From JAZKFT01 sp043760535 (GTDB taxonomy: Bacteria; Bacteroidota; Bacteroidia; Chitinophagales; Chitinophagaceae), in NCBI GenBank assembly GCA_043760535.1, contig JAYUOV010000001.1, forward strand, positions 35,600 through 99,599: a stretch of 64,000 nt of DNA. Direction: 5' to 3'. This document shows positions 44,283 to 54,699 of the stretch, one piece after another. A program made the position numbers and the translations under genes. Position 1 is the stretch's first letter, and every line of letters starts with the position of its first letter. The notes beneath the pieces are model-generated. The model did not search any database. It was not told where the DNA came from and was given only the letters and a program-made list of their open reading frames with translations.

Positions 44283-47200
44283 ATGAGACTACTGCTTTTT
44301 GTTGCAGCAATTTGTTTGGTATTTACAGCATTTGCTCAAAAAAATAAACCCACAAGTACCAATTTTACAGCAGTAGATTCCGTTCTTTTTAGAAAATCTG
44401 TATATAGACTAATTGGTCCTTTTCGTGGCGGTCGTAGTGCTGCGGTAGCTGGTAGTTATAAAAATAAAAATACCTTTCTTTTTGGTGCTACTGGTGGCGG
44501 CGTTTGGAAAACAACCGATGGAGGCAGCAATTGGAAAAATATTACCGACAAAACATTTGGCGGTACTATAGGTGCAGTAGCCATTGCACCATCTGATGAA
44601 AGCATTATATACGTAGGCGAAGGCGAAAATACGCTGCGTGGTAATGTAAGCGAAGGCTTAGATGGTGTATGGAAAAGTGATGATGGTGGCCGTAGCTGGA
44701 AAAATATAGGTTTAAAAAATACCCGTCATATTGCACGTATTATAGTACATCCCAAAAACCCGGACATAGTTTGGGTAGCAGCCATTGGCCATTTATTTGG
44801 CCCTAATGAAGAAAGAGGTATTTACAAAACCACCGACGGCGGTAAAAACTGGCGTAAGGTATTATACGCCAATGCCAATGCTGGTGCTGCCGAACTAGTA
44901 ATGGAACCTGGCAACCCATCTACACTGTATGCAAGCACCTGGAATGTAAGGCGTACACCCTACAGTATGGAAAGTGGCGGGCAAGGCAGTGGCCTCTGGA
45001 AAAGTACCGATGGCGGTGAAACTTGGGTAAACCTGATGGATAAAAAAGGGATGCCTAAAAAAGAAATTATTGGTAACATAGGCATTGCGGTAAGTGCTAC
45101 TAACCCAGACCGTGTGTATGCCATAGTAGAATGTAAAAGCCGTGGCTTGTACCGTAGCGATGATGGCGGTAACAGCTGGGAAATGCAAAGTGATGATGCC
45201 AACATACTGCAAAGAGCATGGTATTACAGTAAAGTTTTTACTGATCCTAAAAATGAGAATGTTGTGTATGCCCTTAATGTGGGTTTATACCGCAGCACCG
45301 ATGCTGGCAAAACTTTTAAGAGCATACAAACACCGCATGGCGACCACCACGACCTGTGGATAGACCCCGAAGATGCCAACAGAATGATAGTGGGCGATGA
45401 TGGCGGAGCTCAAATAAGTTTTGATGCAGGTGCTAACTGGAGTACGTACCAAAACCAGCCAACAGCCCAGTTCTACAGGGTTTCGACTGATAATCATTTT
45501 CCCTATCGCATATTGGCAGCTCAACAGGACAATAGTACTGTTCGTATTTTAAGTGCCAGCGACGGTGGGCAAATAACACAGGACGACTGGAGCCCTACGG
45601 CTGGTGCCGAAAGTGGTTATGTGGTGGCCGACCCGCTGAACCCCGACATTGTTTATGGTGGAAACTATGATGGTTTCTTAAGCCGGTACGACCATAAAAC
45701 CGGAGAGAACAGGGCTATTAGTGTGTATCCGGATAATCCTATGGGTGCTGGAGTAATTACTATGAAATACAGGTTTCAGTGGAACTTTCCCATCTTTTTT
45801 TCGCCACATAATCCCAAGCGGCTGTATGCTGCAGGCCAGCATTTATTTGTAACCGAAAACGAAGGACAGAGCTGGGAAATGATAAGCCCCGATCTTACCA
45901 CAAACGATACTGCCAAACAAAAATCAAGCGGTGGCCCAATAACACAAGATAATACCTCTGTAGAATATTACTGTACCATTTTTACAGCCATGGAAAGCCC
46001 TTACGAAAAAGACCTGCTATGGACAGGCAGCGATGATGGCCGTGTAAATGTGAGCAAAGACGGAGGCAAAAACTGGATCGATGTAACACCGCCCAATGCC
46101 GGTAAATGGATGATGTGGAACTGTATAGATGCTGACCCTTTTAAAAAAGGCGCTGCTTACATTGTAGGTACCAAATACAAGCTTAACGACTTTACACCCT
46201 ATATTTTTAAGACAGAAGATTACGGAAAAACCTGGAAGTACATAACAAACGGCATTCCTGCTCTGCATTTTACTAGAGCCCTGCGTGCAGATAAAAAACG
46301 AGCAGGCTTATTGTACGCTGGTACCGAATATGGTATGTATATTAGCTACGATGATGGAGCTAACTGGCGTCCTTTTCAGCTAAACCTGCCCATCGTACCT
46401 ATTACCGATTTAGCTATTAAAAACAACGACTTGATAGTGGCTACACAAGGCCGAGCATTGTGGGCTATAGACGACCTTACTGCCATACAGCAATACGATG
46501 CAGCTTTGCTAAATAAAAGCCTGCATCTGCTACCCATAAACGAAAGCTACCGCCGTGATGGGTATGTAAATTCCAACACAAAAAATGCTGGGATAAACCC
46601 GCCGAACGGATCGGTAATAAATTTCTACATTAAAAACTTAGAGGATACTACTAAAGCTAGTATTACCATTTTAGATAAAAATAAAAAAGAAATAAAAACC
46701 TTTGCTACCGATGCTAAAGTGAAAGCCGATAAGATAGAAGTTACCAAAGGCATGAACCAGTTTGTATGGAATATGAACTACCCCGAAGCTGAAAAAATAG
46801 AAGGTATGATATTATGGAATGGAAACGTAGATGGCCCAAAAGCCGCTCCTGGCAGTTATTTTGCCAAAATAAAAGTGGGTAGGGATTCTACTGAGCAGCC
46901 GTTTACTATTTTGGCCAATCCCACTTATAAGGTTACGCAGCAGGAGTATGAAGACCAGTTTAATACGCTGATAACGGTACGGGATAAATTTATTGAAATT
47001 CAAAAAGCCATTAAAAGTATTCGTGATGTACGGAGCCAGATTAATGGCTTTACAGAAAGACAGGGTAAAGATTTACCTAAAGAAATAAAAGAAAAAGGGG
47101 ATACGATTAATAAGCAATTAACGGCTATTGAAGAAGCACTGTACCAAACAAAAGCCAAAAGCGGACAGGATGTACTTAACTACCCCATAAGACTTAATGA

Positions 47201-47402
47201 TAAAATAAGTGGCTTGTACGATTACGCTGCAAGTGGCCATAATGCACCCACCCGTCAAGTAAAAGAGGCCTATAACGACTTGAGTGCAAAAGCCGATATT
47301 CAACTAAATAAGTTAAAAAAATTAATGGCTGATGATGTGGCACAATTAAACCAACTAATTAGAGAAAAGGCGGTACCAGTAATAGGAGCCAAGAAGGAAT
47401 AA
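44283..47402 (+). CDS. Secreted Vps10/BNR-repeat protein (often annotated glycosyl hydrolase)
   Basis: 1039 aa with a signal peptide (LLLFVAAICLVFTAFAQK). RLIGPFRGGRSAAVAG is followed by a series of BNR/Asp-box repeats (GGVWKTTDGGSNWKNI, GVWKSDDGGRSWKNI, GIYKTTDGGKNWRKV, GLYRSDDGGNSWEM, RVNVSKDGGKNW and others) making two beta-propellers as in sortilin/Vps10. The last 250 residues are a beta-domain and a Lys/Gln-rich helical end. No catalytic glycosidase residues could be assigned, so a binding or peptidase-accessory role is as likely. No T9SS sorting domain is obvious at the C-terminus. Confidence 0.85.
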   Translation: MRLLLFVAAICLVFTAFAQKNKPTSTNFTAVDSVLFRKSVYRLIGPFRGGRSAAVAGSYKNKNTFLFGATGGGVWKTTDGGSNWKNITDKTFGGTIGAVAIAPSDESIIYVGEGENTLRGNVSEGLDGVWKSDDGGRSWKNIGLKNTRHIARIIVHPKNPDIVWVAAIGHLFGPNEERGIYKTTDGGKNWRKVLYANANAGAAELVMEPGNPSTLYASTWNVRRTPYSMESGGQGSGLWKSTDGGETWVNLMDKKGMPKKEIIGNIGIAVSATNPDRVYAIVECKSRGLYRSDDGGNSWEMQSDDANILQRAWYYSKVFTDPKNENVVYALNVGLYRSTDAGKTFKSIQTPHGDHHDLWIDPEDANRMIVGDDGGAQISFDAGANWSTYQNQPTAQFYRVSTDNHFPYRILAAQQDNSTVRILSASDGGQITQDDWSPTAGAESGYVVADPLNPDIVYGGNYDGFLSRYDHKTGENRAISVYPDNPMGAGVITMKYRFQWNFPIFFSPHNPKRLYAAGQHLFVTENEGQSWEMISPDLTTNDTAKQKSSGGPITQDNTSVEYYCTIFTAMESPYEKDLLWTGSDDGRVNVSKDGGKNWIDVTPPNAGKWMMWNCIDADPFKKGAAYIVGTKYKLNDFTPYIFKTEDYGKTWKYITNGIPALHFTRALRADKKRAGLLYAGTEYGMYISYDDGANWRPFQLNLPIVPITDLAIKNNDLIVATQGRALWAIDDLTAIQQYDAALLNKSLHLLPINESYRRDGYVNSNTKNAGINPPNGSVINFYIKNLEDTTKASITILDKNKKEIKTFATDAKVKADKIEVTKGMNQFVWNMNYPEAEKIEGMILWNGNVDGPKAAPGSYFAKIKVGRDSTEQPFTILANPTYKVTQQEYEDQFNTLITVRDKFIEIQKAIKSIRDVRSQINGFTERQGKDLPKEIKEKGDTINKQLTAIEEALYQTKAKSGQDVLNYPIRLNDKISGLYDYAASGHNAPTRQVKEAYNDLSAKADIQLNKLKKLMADDVAQLNQLIREKAVPVIGAKKE

Positions 47403-47515
47403 GCATTAGCGTAATGCTATGCCCAAATAAAATCACCCGTTAATGTACCATTGATTTTTTGCATTTTAGGTTGATTGGTATTACCATTTTACTTTTCTAG
47501 ATAAAATAAAGTTGC

Positions 47516-48058
47516 ATGCTACCGGCTCATTTTCTATTACAGCCAACGCTTCAAAACAAAGTGGTGAAAATTTTACCACTAAGAGAGGAGGATTTTGAAA
47601 TGCTGTATAGTATCGCATCCGACCCATTAATTTGGGTACAGCATCCTAACAAAAACCGTTACCAGAGAGAAGCGTTTCTGAATTTTTTTATAGGAGCAAT
47701 GAAATCTGGTGGAGCTTTTATGGTGCTAGATGCGGTAACTGGTGTGCCAATTGGCAGTTCGCGGTTTTGCGATGCAGGAAATGATACAATAAACTGTATT
47801 GCCATTGGTTACACATTTTTGGCAAGAAGCCATTGGGGCGGTAAATACAACCCCGCTCTCAAAAAGCTGATGATTGATTACGCTTTTCAGTTTGTTGAAA
47901 AAATTATTTTTCATATAGGAGCCGAAAATGCCCGTTCTCAAAAGGCTATAGAAAGGGTAGGAGCCAAAAAAGTAGGAGAAATGGAAATGGAATACTATGG
48001 CGAGCCGTGTAAACTAAATTATGTGTACCAGATAGATAAGGAGGGCTTGTACAATTAA
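47516..48058 (+). CDS. GNAT N-acetyltransferase, RimJ/RimL-like
   Basis: 180 aa. LREEDFEMLYSIASDPLIW and GSSRFCDAGNDTINCIAIGYTFLARSHWGGKYNPALK (the beta-strand and acetyl-CoA region), then IGAENARSQKAIERVGAKKVGE, where the N..S..A.E..G..K pattern is typical of GNATs acting on protein N-termini or small amines. The substrate is unknown. The stop codon overlaps that of the converging PorP/SprF gene by 3 nt. Confidence 0.9.
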   Translation: MLPAHFLLQPTLQNKVVKILPLREEDFEMLYSIASDPLIWVQHPNKNRYQREAFLNFFIGAMKSGGAFMVLDAVTGVPIGSSRFCDAGNDTINCIAIGYTFLARSHWGGKYNPALKKLMIDYAFQFVEKIIFHIGAENARSQKAIERVGAKKVGEMEMEYYGEPCKLNYVYQIDKEGLYN

Positions 48059-49134
48059 AATCTTGGGCAAAGTAATGCATTCTTAGTGCTGTTATCCCGG
48101 TCGAAAAAGGATATATGGGTAATAGATAGTTCGAAACCGCCCCTGCCTTGGCTGGCAGTTTTTAAAAGAGAGGTGTTGATATCGTAAGAAAGGGCTACGG
48201 AAAAAGGTTTGTAATCAAGCTTTATCACAGGTATAATGGCATCCTTCCACCGGATAAATGCACCCACATGCAAATCGTATCTGGAATTTTCTAAAATATC
48301 GTCTAATGCGTACGTATATAAGGCACCGGCCAGAGTTTCGGTATAGGTGCCCTGTGTATTATGATCTGCCTGAATGGTAAAATAACTTTTATTGTTTAGC
48401 GCAAACCTTACGCCAAGAGAGTACACCCATTTAGGTTGTAGTTCAATTTCTGGCTTTCTGTAAAATGAATTTTTAGGCCGGTTAAAATGATGAAAAGCTA
48501 CGCCAACATACAAATTGTTGATCTCGTTTTCTTCGTTGCCAATGCCAGTGTTAAAGCTCATACCCACGCTGCCATCCCAATAGCCGAGGGCGTAATTGAT
48601 TATCGTTTCGTTGGTGCTAAGTGCCTGGTTAAAACCAGATCCGTCGAACTGGCTGTTTGTTGTAATTTTAGTACGATCAATACTACGCTGCACATAGCCA
48701 CCCATAAAACCGAGGCTTAAATAACGGTTTTTTAAACCGCTTAAAGATTTATGATAATTCACCGCCGGCAATACTTGTATTGTTTTAAAATTGGTGGAAC
48801 CTGCTTTATCGTACACAAATTGACCACCCATCGTAAGAAAATCATCGGCATTACCCACTGGCATTTTAAATTCTGTATTAAAGGATCCTGTTTGATAAGG
48901 GACGGTAATGGAAGCCCATTGCTGCCTTATAACAGCTTGAAAACGAAGGTCGCCATTAAAAATACCTGCAAGTGAAGGATTGCGTAATAAAGGTGCTTCG
49001 AAAAACTGTGAAAAGTGAATATCCTGTGCCAAAGTGATAAAATGGAATAGCAAAACAGGTATCAGGGGTAATACCCTTTTACTCAAATGATTGATGGTTT
49101 TCCAAAAAAAAATTTTCTTTATCACGAAATTCAT
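48055..49134 (-). CDS. PorP/SprF-family type IX secretion outer-membrane protein
   Basis: 359 aa from ATG 49134; an upstream ATG at 49200 is possible but gives a poorer signal region. After the signal peptide (VLPLIPVLLFHFITLAQ) comes QDIHFSQFFEAPLLRNPSLAGIFNGD, the diagnostic PorP/SprF start, then beta-strands ending FDRD. PorP/SprF proteins associate with the type IX secretion system and often serve one co-encoded type B substrate. The giant PKD-repeat protein encoded directly upstream is that likely partner. The T9SS core genes are not in the window. Confidence 0.92.
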   Translation of the reverse strand: MNFVIKKIFFWKTINHLSKRVLPLIPVLLFHFITLAQDIHFSQFFEAPLLRNPSLAGIFNGDLRFQAVIRQQWASITVPYQTGSFNTEFKMPVGNADDFLTMGGQFVYDKAGSTNFKTIQVLPAVNYHKSLSGLKNRYLSLGFMGGYVQRSIDRTKITTNSQFDGSGFNQALSTNETIINYALGYWDGSVGMSFNTGIGNEENEINNLYVGVAFHHFNRPKNSFYRKPEIELQPKWVYSLGVRFALNNKSYFTIQADHNTQGTYTETLAGALYTYALDDILENSRYDLHVGAFIRWKDAIIPVIKLDYKPFSVALSYDINTSLLKTASQGRGGFELSITHISFFDRDNSTKNALLCPRF

Positions 49135-49285
49135 GTACGGCAGTTTGATTTTTTGTTCAACATTCGTTTCTCTTCTCTTGTTAAACATGTAATGCTTCAT
49201 ATACTTGAGAGCTTTAATAAAGCATGTTGTATAGAAAACGAAGAAGTGGGTGTGTTAGTTTACCATAAGACGGTACCAACCTGTT

Positions 49286-52200
49286 TTATCTTAATAAGGT
49301 TACATTTCCTTTTAGGTTAAAAATAATATTGTTATCGCAAATAACATCCATGGTGTAAACATACACATCTGGCGTTAGCAATTTTCCTTTATGAGTGCCA
49401 TCCCAGCCAGCCGTTTCATCATTGGGTTGAAAGTTGGTTTTTTCATACAGCAGCTCTCCCCACCGGTTAAATAATCGCATAGATTTTACACCAAACAAGC
49501 CTTTTCCTCTTGGGTAAAAAACGTCGTTGGCGCCATCTGCGTTTGGCGAAAAAGTATTGGGTACAAACACATTATTGTTGCTACATATAAGCACAATGGT
49601 TACTCTATCTTCTGCTACACAGTTTCCGGCATTACTAACCTGCAGTGTATATGTAATATCCTGCCTTGGGGTGGTAACAGGGTTTTGGCAGCTGGTGCAG
49701 CTTAAATATATAGGTGGAGTCCACCGCCAGCGGATTACATCGGCCGAAGATGTGGAATTTAGCTGCACCGAATTGCCTACCACCAACTGAATCTTTTCTT
49801 CCAGAATATTTACTTTAGGTATGGGATATACTTTAATGCCTACATAACCAGTATCGTAAAAGCAGCCTAAAGTATCGTAGCCAATTACCCTGTAACTAAC
49901 AGAGCTGTCGGGTTTAGAAACCGGGTTGGACATAGCTGAGCCATTTAAGAAAATGGGTGGCGTCCAGGTATATCTTTCTGCACCAAAGGCACCAAGCCTT
50001 ACCGATTGGCCAAAGCAAATGGTATCGCCCGGGTTTACTCTCATTACAAACGGCTGTTTTACTTTTACCAAAACCGTATCTACAGCCACACAGCCATTAC
50101 TATCTGTACCGGTAAGCCTATACAACCTATTAGAGTCGGGCTTGGCAACTGGGTTAAAACAGGTGGTACAGCTTAGCGATGGGTGCGGATCCCATACATA
50201 ATTTAATGCCCCACCTGCTAACAGGTTATGGCTATTACCCCGGCAAATAAATTTTCCTGGTCCGGCATCTACTATTGGCAGTGGATTTACTTTAAGTGTT
50301 CTGATAGAAGTATCGGCACAGCCGGAACCATTTGTTACAATGGTAACAATATTGTAAGTGCCTGATACCGTATACGTTTGGGCAGGTGGGTTTTGTAGTA
50401 TAGATGTTTGCCCATTGCCCAAATCCCATTTCCATTTTATAATGGAAGTGTCTTTATTAAGCCATACGCCGGTAAAACTTGCCGTTTTGGGCACACAACC
50501 TGCTGCATCGCCGAATACATCTATTTGAGGGCTAGGCACAATTTTTATAGGCACTTTTAAGGTGTCTATACTTACACAACCGGTAACTGTTGTAACTGTT
50601 AGGGTAATGGTATATACACCCGGTAAAGCATATTTATGAGTAGGGGTTTTAAGGCTCGATGTAGTGCTGTCGCCAAAATTCCAGAGGTAGCTTTTTATTA
50701 CATCATTTGTTTCTGTAGAGTCGGTAAATGTAACAAAGGTAGAATCGCAAATAAGGTATTTAGGTAATTCTTTAATACGACTTTTAATGCCTTTAATCCT
50801 AATCGTATCCACACCAACTACTGGCAGCTTACAACCCAAAGAATCTTCTAGAATAACTTTTGGAACAAAATTACCTAACCTAAAATAGGTGTGTACTCTT
50901 GCAGTATCCCTGCCAAAATTGGTTACACCATCGTTAAAATCCCAGGTGTAGAAATAAGTGTTTTTAGCATTACTGGTAAATGAAACATTGTACGGTGTAC
51001 AGCCTAGTAAAGGTGCATAACTAAATGTGCCGCTTGGTCCCAATACCTTAACCTGTTTTGAGGCAGTATCTTTACAGCCACCATTACCGGTTATAATCAG
51101 TCTCGCATCAAAAATGCCTGAGAATGTATAGGTATGTGATGGGTTAACTAAAATGGAAGTATTACCGTTTCCAAAATTCCAATTTGTTTGAAAAGCATTA
51201 ACTGATTGGTTTGTAAACGAAATAAAAAGTGGTGGACAACTGGTAAAGGAGTCACTCATAGAGAAAACTGCTTTGGCATCAAACACTTTAATGTACTTGG
51301 GTTTAAAAATAGAGTCGGTACACCCAATTATATCCGAAATAACCAGTTTTACATCGTATTCACCCTCGCTTACATAAATATGGGATGGGTTTGGAGCATT
51401 AGAAGAATTGCCATCGCCAAAATACCACATAAAGCCTTGTATGTTATTACCTGATGTTTGTTGGAAAAACTGAACCGGTGTGTTTTTGCATTTAATGGTA
51501 TCCGAAGAATTAAAATTGGCCTTCGGGTCGTTTACCAAAACATTTTGTGGCTTATAGGTAGTGTCACTACAACCGGCTGAGTCTATAGTAATTAGCCGAA
51601 CGCCATATAAGCCCCCTTTTGTATAAGTGTGTGTGTAAGGCGGACCATTAAAAACCTTTAAGCCAGTGCTGTCGCCAAAATCCCATATCCATTGAGTCAG
51701 TTTATTTACGCCATCTGTTTTAGAAGAGTCGGTAAATGTTACTAACGAATTAATACAAACATTCTGTAAGGGACCAAAGTCTGCTTTTGGGCCGTATTTA
51801 CTTACAAACACGGGTTTAATAATAGAGTCGGGGCAATTATTGAGATCCGTAATCACCAGTTTTACTTTATAAGTCCCCGTGCTATCGTACCGATGGTTGA
51901 TCCGGTTATTAAAAAATGAATCTGTGCCATTATTGTTATCGCCAAAATCCCAATTGTAGCTTTTAATATTCCAGGGTCGGATCGTAGCTTCAAACTGTTT
52001 TACGGTAGATCGGCACCCGATGCTGTCTAATATATTAAACGCTGCCTTTTCGTCTAAAACTAGTATAATACGAGTGGCTTCGTGTTTACAAAAACTGTCT
52101 CTTACCTGTTGTTTTACCAAATACCTTCCGGTGTCTCTAAATAAATGTGAGGGGCTTGGCAGTTCTGATGAATCACCATCGCCAAACCAGTATTTCCAGT

Positions 52201-54109
52201 ATAAAGCACCAATAGATACGTCGGTGAAATAGTGTTGTTTTTGATTGGCACAAACAAAAGAATCGAGAAAACCAGCGATTGGTGGTTTTATATAGATGTA
52301 CCGGGTTTTTGTAAGTGTATCTGCACAGCCGCTTCTCCATACAATAAGCCTTACCGTAAAAAAACCGGTATCGTTATAGTTATAAACCGGATTTTGATTT
52401 GTGGATGTACCTCCATCGCCAAAAGTCCAAAACCACCTGTCGGGGCCATTTGTAGATTGGTCTAAAAATTTTATTTCATCCATGGCACAAGCTATTCTAG
52501 GTGTAGCTGAAAATGCTGCCGTGGGTTTTTTACCAGCCAACACACCTTTTAAATAAGTAATGGTATCTGTGCACCCTCCTGCTGTAGTTATCTTAAGTTT
52601 AATTATATATTGACCTTCTAATGTGTAAGTTTGGGTAGGGTTTTTTAGGTTAGATAAAACGCCCAATCCCAAATCCCATTCGTACAAAACCACCGAATCT
52701 GCCGACTGTATTATTGGGTCGAAATTTACTGTAAATGGAATACAACCTTCTGCCGTTAATGGGCTAATGCGTATAATTTTAGGTGGGGCAATTGTAACAA
52801 AGGGAGCTTTTTTAAGCGTATCTGTACAGCCATTTGCGTTACGAATAATAAGTGTAACCGGAAATAACCCGAAAGTAGTGTAGGTATGTGTTGGGTTAGC
52901 AGCAGTACTGCTGTCGCCATCGCCAAAAAACCATTTTACCACCGTTCCATCTGCCGAAGTATTGGTAAATGAAGCTGTTAATGGTGGCTTACATGCGGCT
53001 GTATTGCTGCCAGTAAAGCTTGCTGTAGGCTTGGGCAATACCGTAATGGTTTTGGTACTGGAATCTTTACACAATCCAAAATCGGCCACAAGTTTAATAG
53101 TATATGTTCCTGTACTACTATAAAATTTCGATGGGTTTATTAAAGTGTCGGTGGTACCATCGCCAAAATCCCATTTACAGCTTTTAAGGCTGCCAAGGGG
53201 CGAAGAGGTATTTATAACAGGAAACCTTGTACTAACACAAACATTAGCCCGCACATTAAAACTAGCCGAAACAACACCTACAAATACCGTGTTGGTTCTC
53301 ACAGCTACATCTTTACAGCCTGAAGCATTTATCACCGTTAATTTTACAGTATAAACACCGGCAAGAGTATATAAATGCGATGGGTTTGCAAGTGTGGATG
53401 TTTGTCCATCGCCAAACTCCCAGAAATAACTAATTATATTATTACCAACAGAATAATTAAAAAAATCAACATTGGCTGGTACCACACAAGTAGCAGGAGT
53501 GGTATTATTGAATACAGCTCGTAAACCATCATTAATTAGAATCAGGTTGGGTTTGGTTAGTGTTTTTTTACATCCGTTGCTATTGGTAATGGTAAGCGAT
53601 ATATTGAACAAACCCGCACTGGTGTAAGTATGTGTGGGGTTTTGAAGATTGCTGATATTGCCATCCCCAAAATCCCATTGCCAGTTGGTAATGGTTCCGC
53701 TTCCTGGCTGAGCCATGTCGCTGAAAGTTATGTTTAACGGGTAGCAGCCCGTTTTTGGGTTGGCATCAAAATTTACATTTGGGTTGGCAAAAACAGTAAT
53801 GTAGTTTGTTTTGGTAACGGTGCTGCTGTCGGAACCTTTGTAAATGGTAAGTTTAATGGTATAGGTACCTGGGTTAAAATAGGTACCAGAAGGATTTTGT
53901 TCAATAGATGTAGTACCATTACCTAAATCCCAAAACCATCCCGTAGGCATACCAGAAGATTGATCGGTAAATTGCACCCGAATAGGGGCGCAGCCCGAAG
54001 TTTGTACAGCATTAAAATCGGCTACCAACTGCGAAAACGAAGAAAAGCCGCTACAAATAAGTAGCAGCAGCAACAAATTTTTTATAAAAACAATTTTCCC
54101 CGGTCTCAT
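49286..54109 (-). CDS. Giant PKD-repeat protein with gliding-motility (CHU_C, T9SS type B) C-terminus
   Basis: 1607 aa from ATG 54109 (MRPGKIVFIKNLLLLLLICS, signal peptide). About 15 PKD-type repeats of 80-100 residues follow, recognised by W.FGDG variants (WQWDFGDGN, FWEFGDGQ, WFWTFGDGG, YLWNFGDS, WKWDLGNG) and the Y..PG.Y.V.L pattern. Then come about two hundred residues of beta-domains with CTTCFNP/CTSCQNP motifs, and a C-terminal domain NVFVPNTFSPNADGANDVF ... MRLFNRWGELLYEK ... DVYVYTMDV, the gliding-motility-associated domain that directs export by type IX secretion. Probably a surface adhesin. The PorP/SprF gene follows after 151 nt. Confidence 0.95.
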   Translation of the reverse strand: MRPGKIVFIKNLLLLLLICSGFSSFSQLVADFNAVQTSGCAPIRVQFTDQSSGMPTGWFWDLGNGTTSIEQNPSGTYFNPGTYTIKLTIYKGSDSSTVTKTNYITVFANPNVNFDANPKTGCYPLNITFSDMAQPGSGTITNWQWDFGDGNISNLQNPTHTYTSAGLFNISLTITNSNGCKKTLTKPNLILINDGLRAVFNNTTPATCVVPANVDFFNYSVGNNIISYFWEFGDGQTSTLANPSHLYTLAGVYTVKLTVINASGCKDVAVRTNTVFVGVVSASFNVRANVCVSTRFPVINTSSPLGSLKSCKWDFGDGTTDTLINPSKFYSSTGTYTIKLVADFGLCKDSSTKTITVLPKPTASFTGSNTAACKPPLTASFTNTSADGTVVKWFFGDGDSSTAANPTHTYTTFGLFPVTLIIRNANGCTDTLKKAPFVTIAPPKIIRISPLTAEGCIPFTVNFDPIIQSADSVVLYEWDLGLGVLSNLKNPTQTYTLEGQYIIKLKITTAGGCTDTITYLKGVLAGKKPTAAFSATPRIACAMDEIKFLDQSTNGPDRWFWTFGDGGTSTNQNPVYNYNDTGFFTVRLIVWRSGCADTLTKTRYIYIKPPIAGFLDSFVCANQKQHYFTDVSIGALYWKYWFGDGDSSELPSPSHLFRDTGRYLVKQQVRDSFCKHEATRIILVLDEKAAFNILDSIGCRSTVKQFEATIRPWNIKSYNWDFGDNNNGTDSFFNNRINHRYDSTGTYKVKLVITDLNNCPDSIIKPVFVSKYGPKADFGPLQNVCINSLVTFTDSSKTDGVNKLTQWIWDFGDSTGLKVFNGPPYTHTYTKGGLYGVRLITIDSAGCSDTTYKPQNVLVNDPKANFNSSDTIKCKNTPVQFFQQTSGNNIQGFMWYFGDGNSSNAPNPSHIYVSEGEYDVKLVISDIIGCTDSIFKPKYIKVFDAKAVFSMSDSFTSCPPLFISFTNQSVNAFQTNWNFGNGNTSILVNPSHTYTFSGIFDARLIITGNGGCKDTASKQVKVLGPSGTFSYAPLLGCTPYNVSFTSNAKNTYFYTWDFNDGVTNFGRDTARVHTYFRLGNFVPKVILEDSLGCKLPVVGVDTIRIKGIKSRIKELPKYLICDSTFVTFTDSTETNDVIKSYLWNFGDSTTSSLKTPTHKYALPGVYTITLTVTTVTGCVSIDTLKVPIKIVPSPQIDVFGDAAGCVPKTASFTGVWLNKDTSIIKWKWDLGNGQTSILQNPPAQTYTVSGTYNIVTIVTNGSGCADTSIRTLKVNPLPIVDAGPGKFICRGNSHNLLAGGALNYVWDPHPSLSCTTCFNPVAKPDSNRLYRLTGTDSNGCVAVDTVLVKVKQPFVMRVNPGDTICFGQSVRLGAFGAERYTWTPPIFLNGSAMSNPVSKPDSSVSYRVIGYDTLGCFYDTGYVGIKVYPIPKVNILEEKIQLVVGNSVQLNSTSSADVIRWRWTPPIYLSCTSCQNPVTTPRQDITYTLQVSNAGNCVAEDRVTIVLICSNNNVFVPNTFSPNADGANDVFYPRGKGLFGVKSMRLFNRWGELLYEKTNFQPNDETAGWDGTHKGKLLTPDVYVYTMDVICDNNIIFNLKGNVTLLR

Positions 54110-54225
54110 AATTTTTTTGTGAAAAAATGTGCCTTCGTTTACCAATATTCAACCAAAAATATTTTTTTAATACTAACTGGTTTTAAAGAAAGTTTTAAGC
54201 AGGTTGCTGATTGTGTAGTATCGCT

Positions 54226-54642
54226 TTACTTAATTCTTAATGTTACTTTCCACTCTACACCATTTACAAATTGGTTCATTTTTGGGCCTTGCGAGTCTTG
54301 ATAATAAATAGCCCAAGAGCCATTAAGCCTGTTTAATGGGGTGCCCGTAGTAAAGTTTGATGATAATATTTTGGTTGTTAGGTCGGCATTCCATGTGCCG
54401 GTAACTGTAGTTGTTCCTTTTGTAGCAACAACGGTATAATCACTTTTAAAATTTAAATTGTACCCGTCAAAATCAGCAGTATAAATGTTGGGTCCTTCTA
54501 AATACTGTGCTATATACCAGGTACTTGCAACCATTGCTTCTACTAGTGCATCCTGTTTTTTTTGTTCTACAGCTTTTTTGCAACCCGTATTGGTAGTATG
54601 TAAAAAAACAAATGAAAAGAAAATTAAAAAATTTAGTCGCAT
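54226..54642 (-). CDS. Small lipoprotein, lipocalin-like
   Basis: 138 aa with a lipoprotein signal (LNFLIFFSFVFLHTTNTGCKK, lipobox TNTGC). After a Lys/Gln-rich linker, STWYIAQYLEGPNIYTADFDGYNLNF, YTVVATKGTTTVTGTWNAD and LNRLNGSWAIYY resemble the short lipocalin-like beta-barrels common in Bacteroidota. The ligand is unknown. Confidence 0.8.
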   Translation of the reverse strand: MRLNFLIFFSFVFLHTTNTGCKKAVEQKKQDALVEAMVASTWYIAQYLEGPNIYTADFDGYNLNFKSDYTVVATKGTTTVTGTWNADLTTKILSSNFTTGTPLNRLNGSWAIYYQDSQGPKMNQFVNGVEWKVTLRIK

Positions 54643-54699
54643 ACATATTGTTTTAAAATCGTTGTAAGTTAAGACCTTTTTAGAAACACTGTTGCTGCC

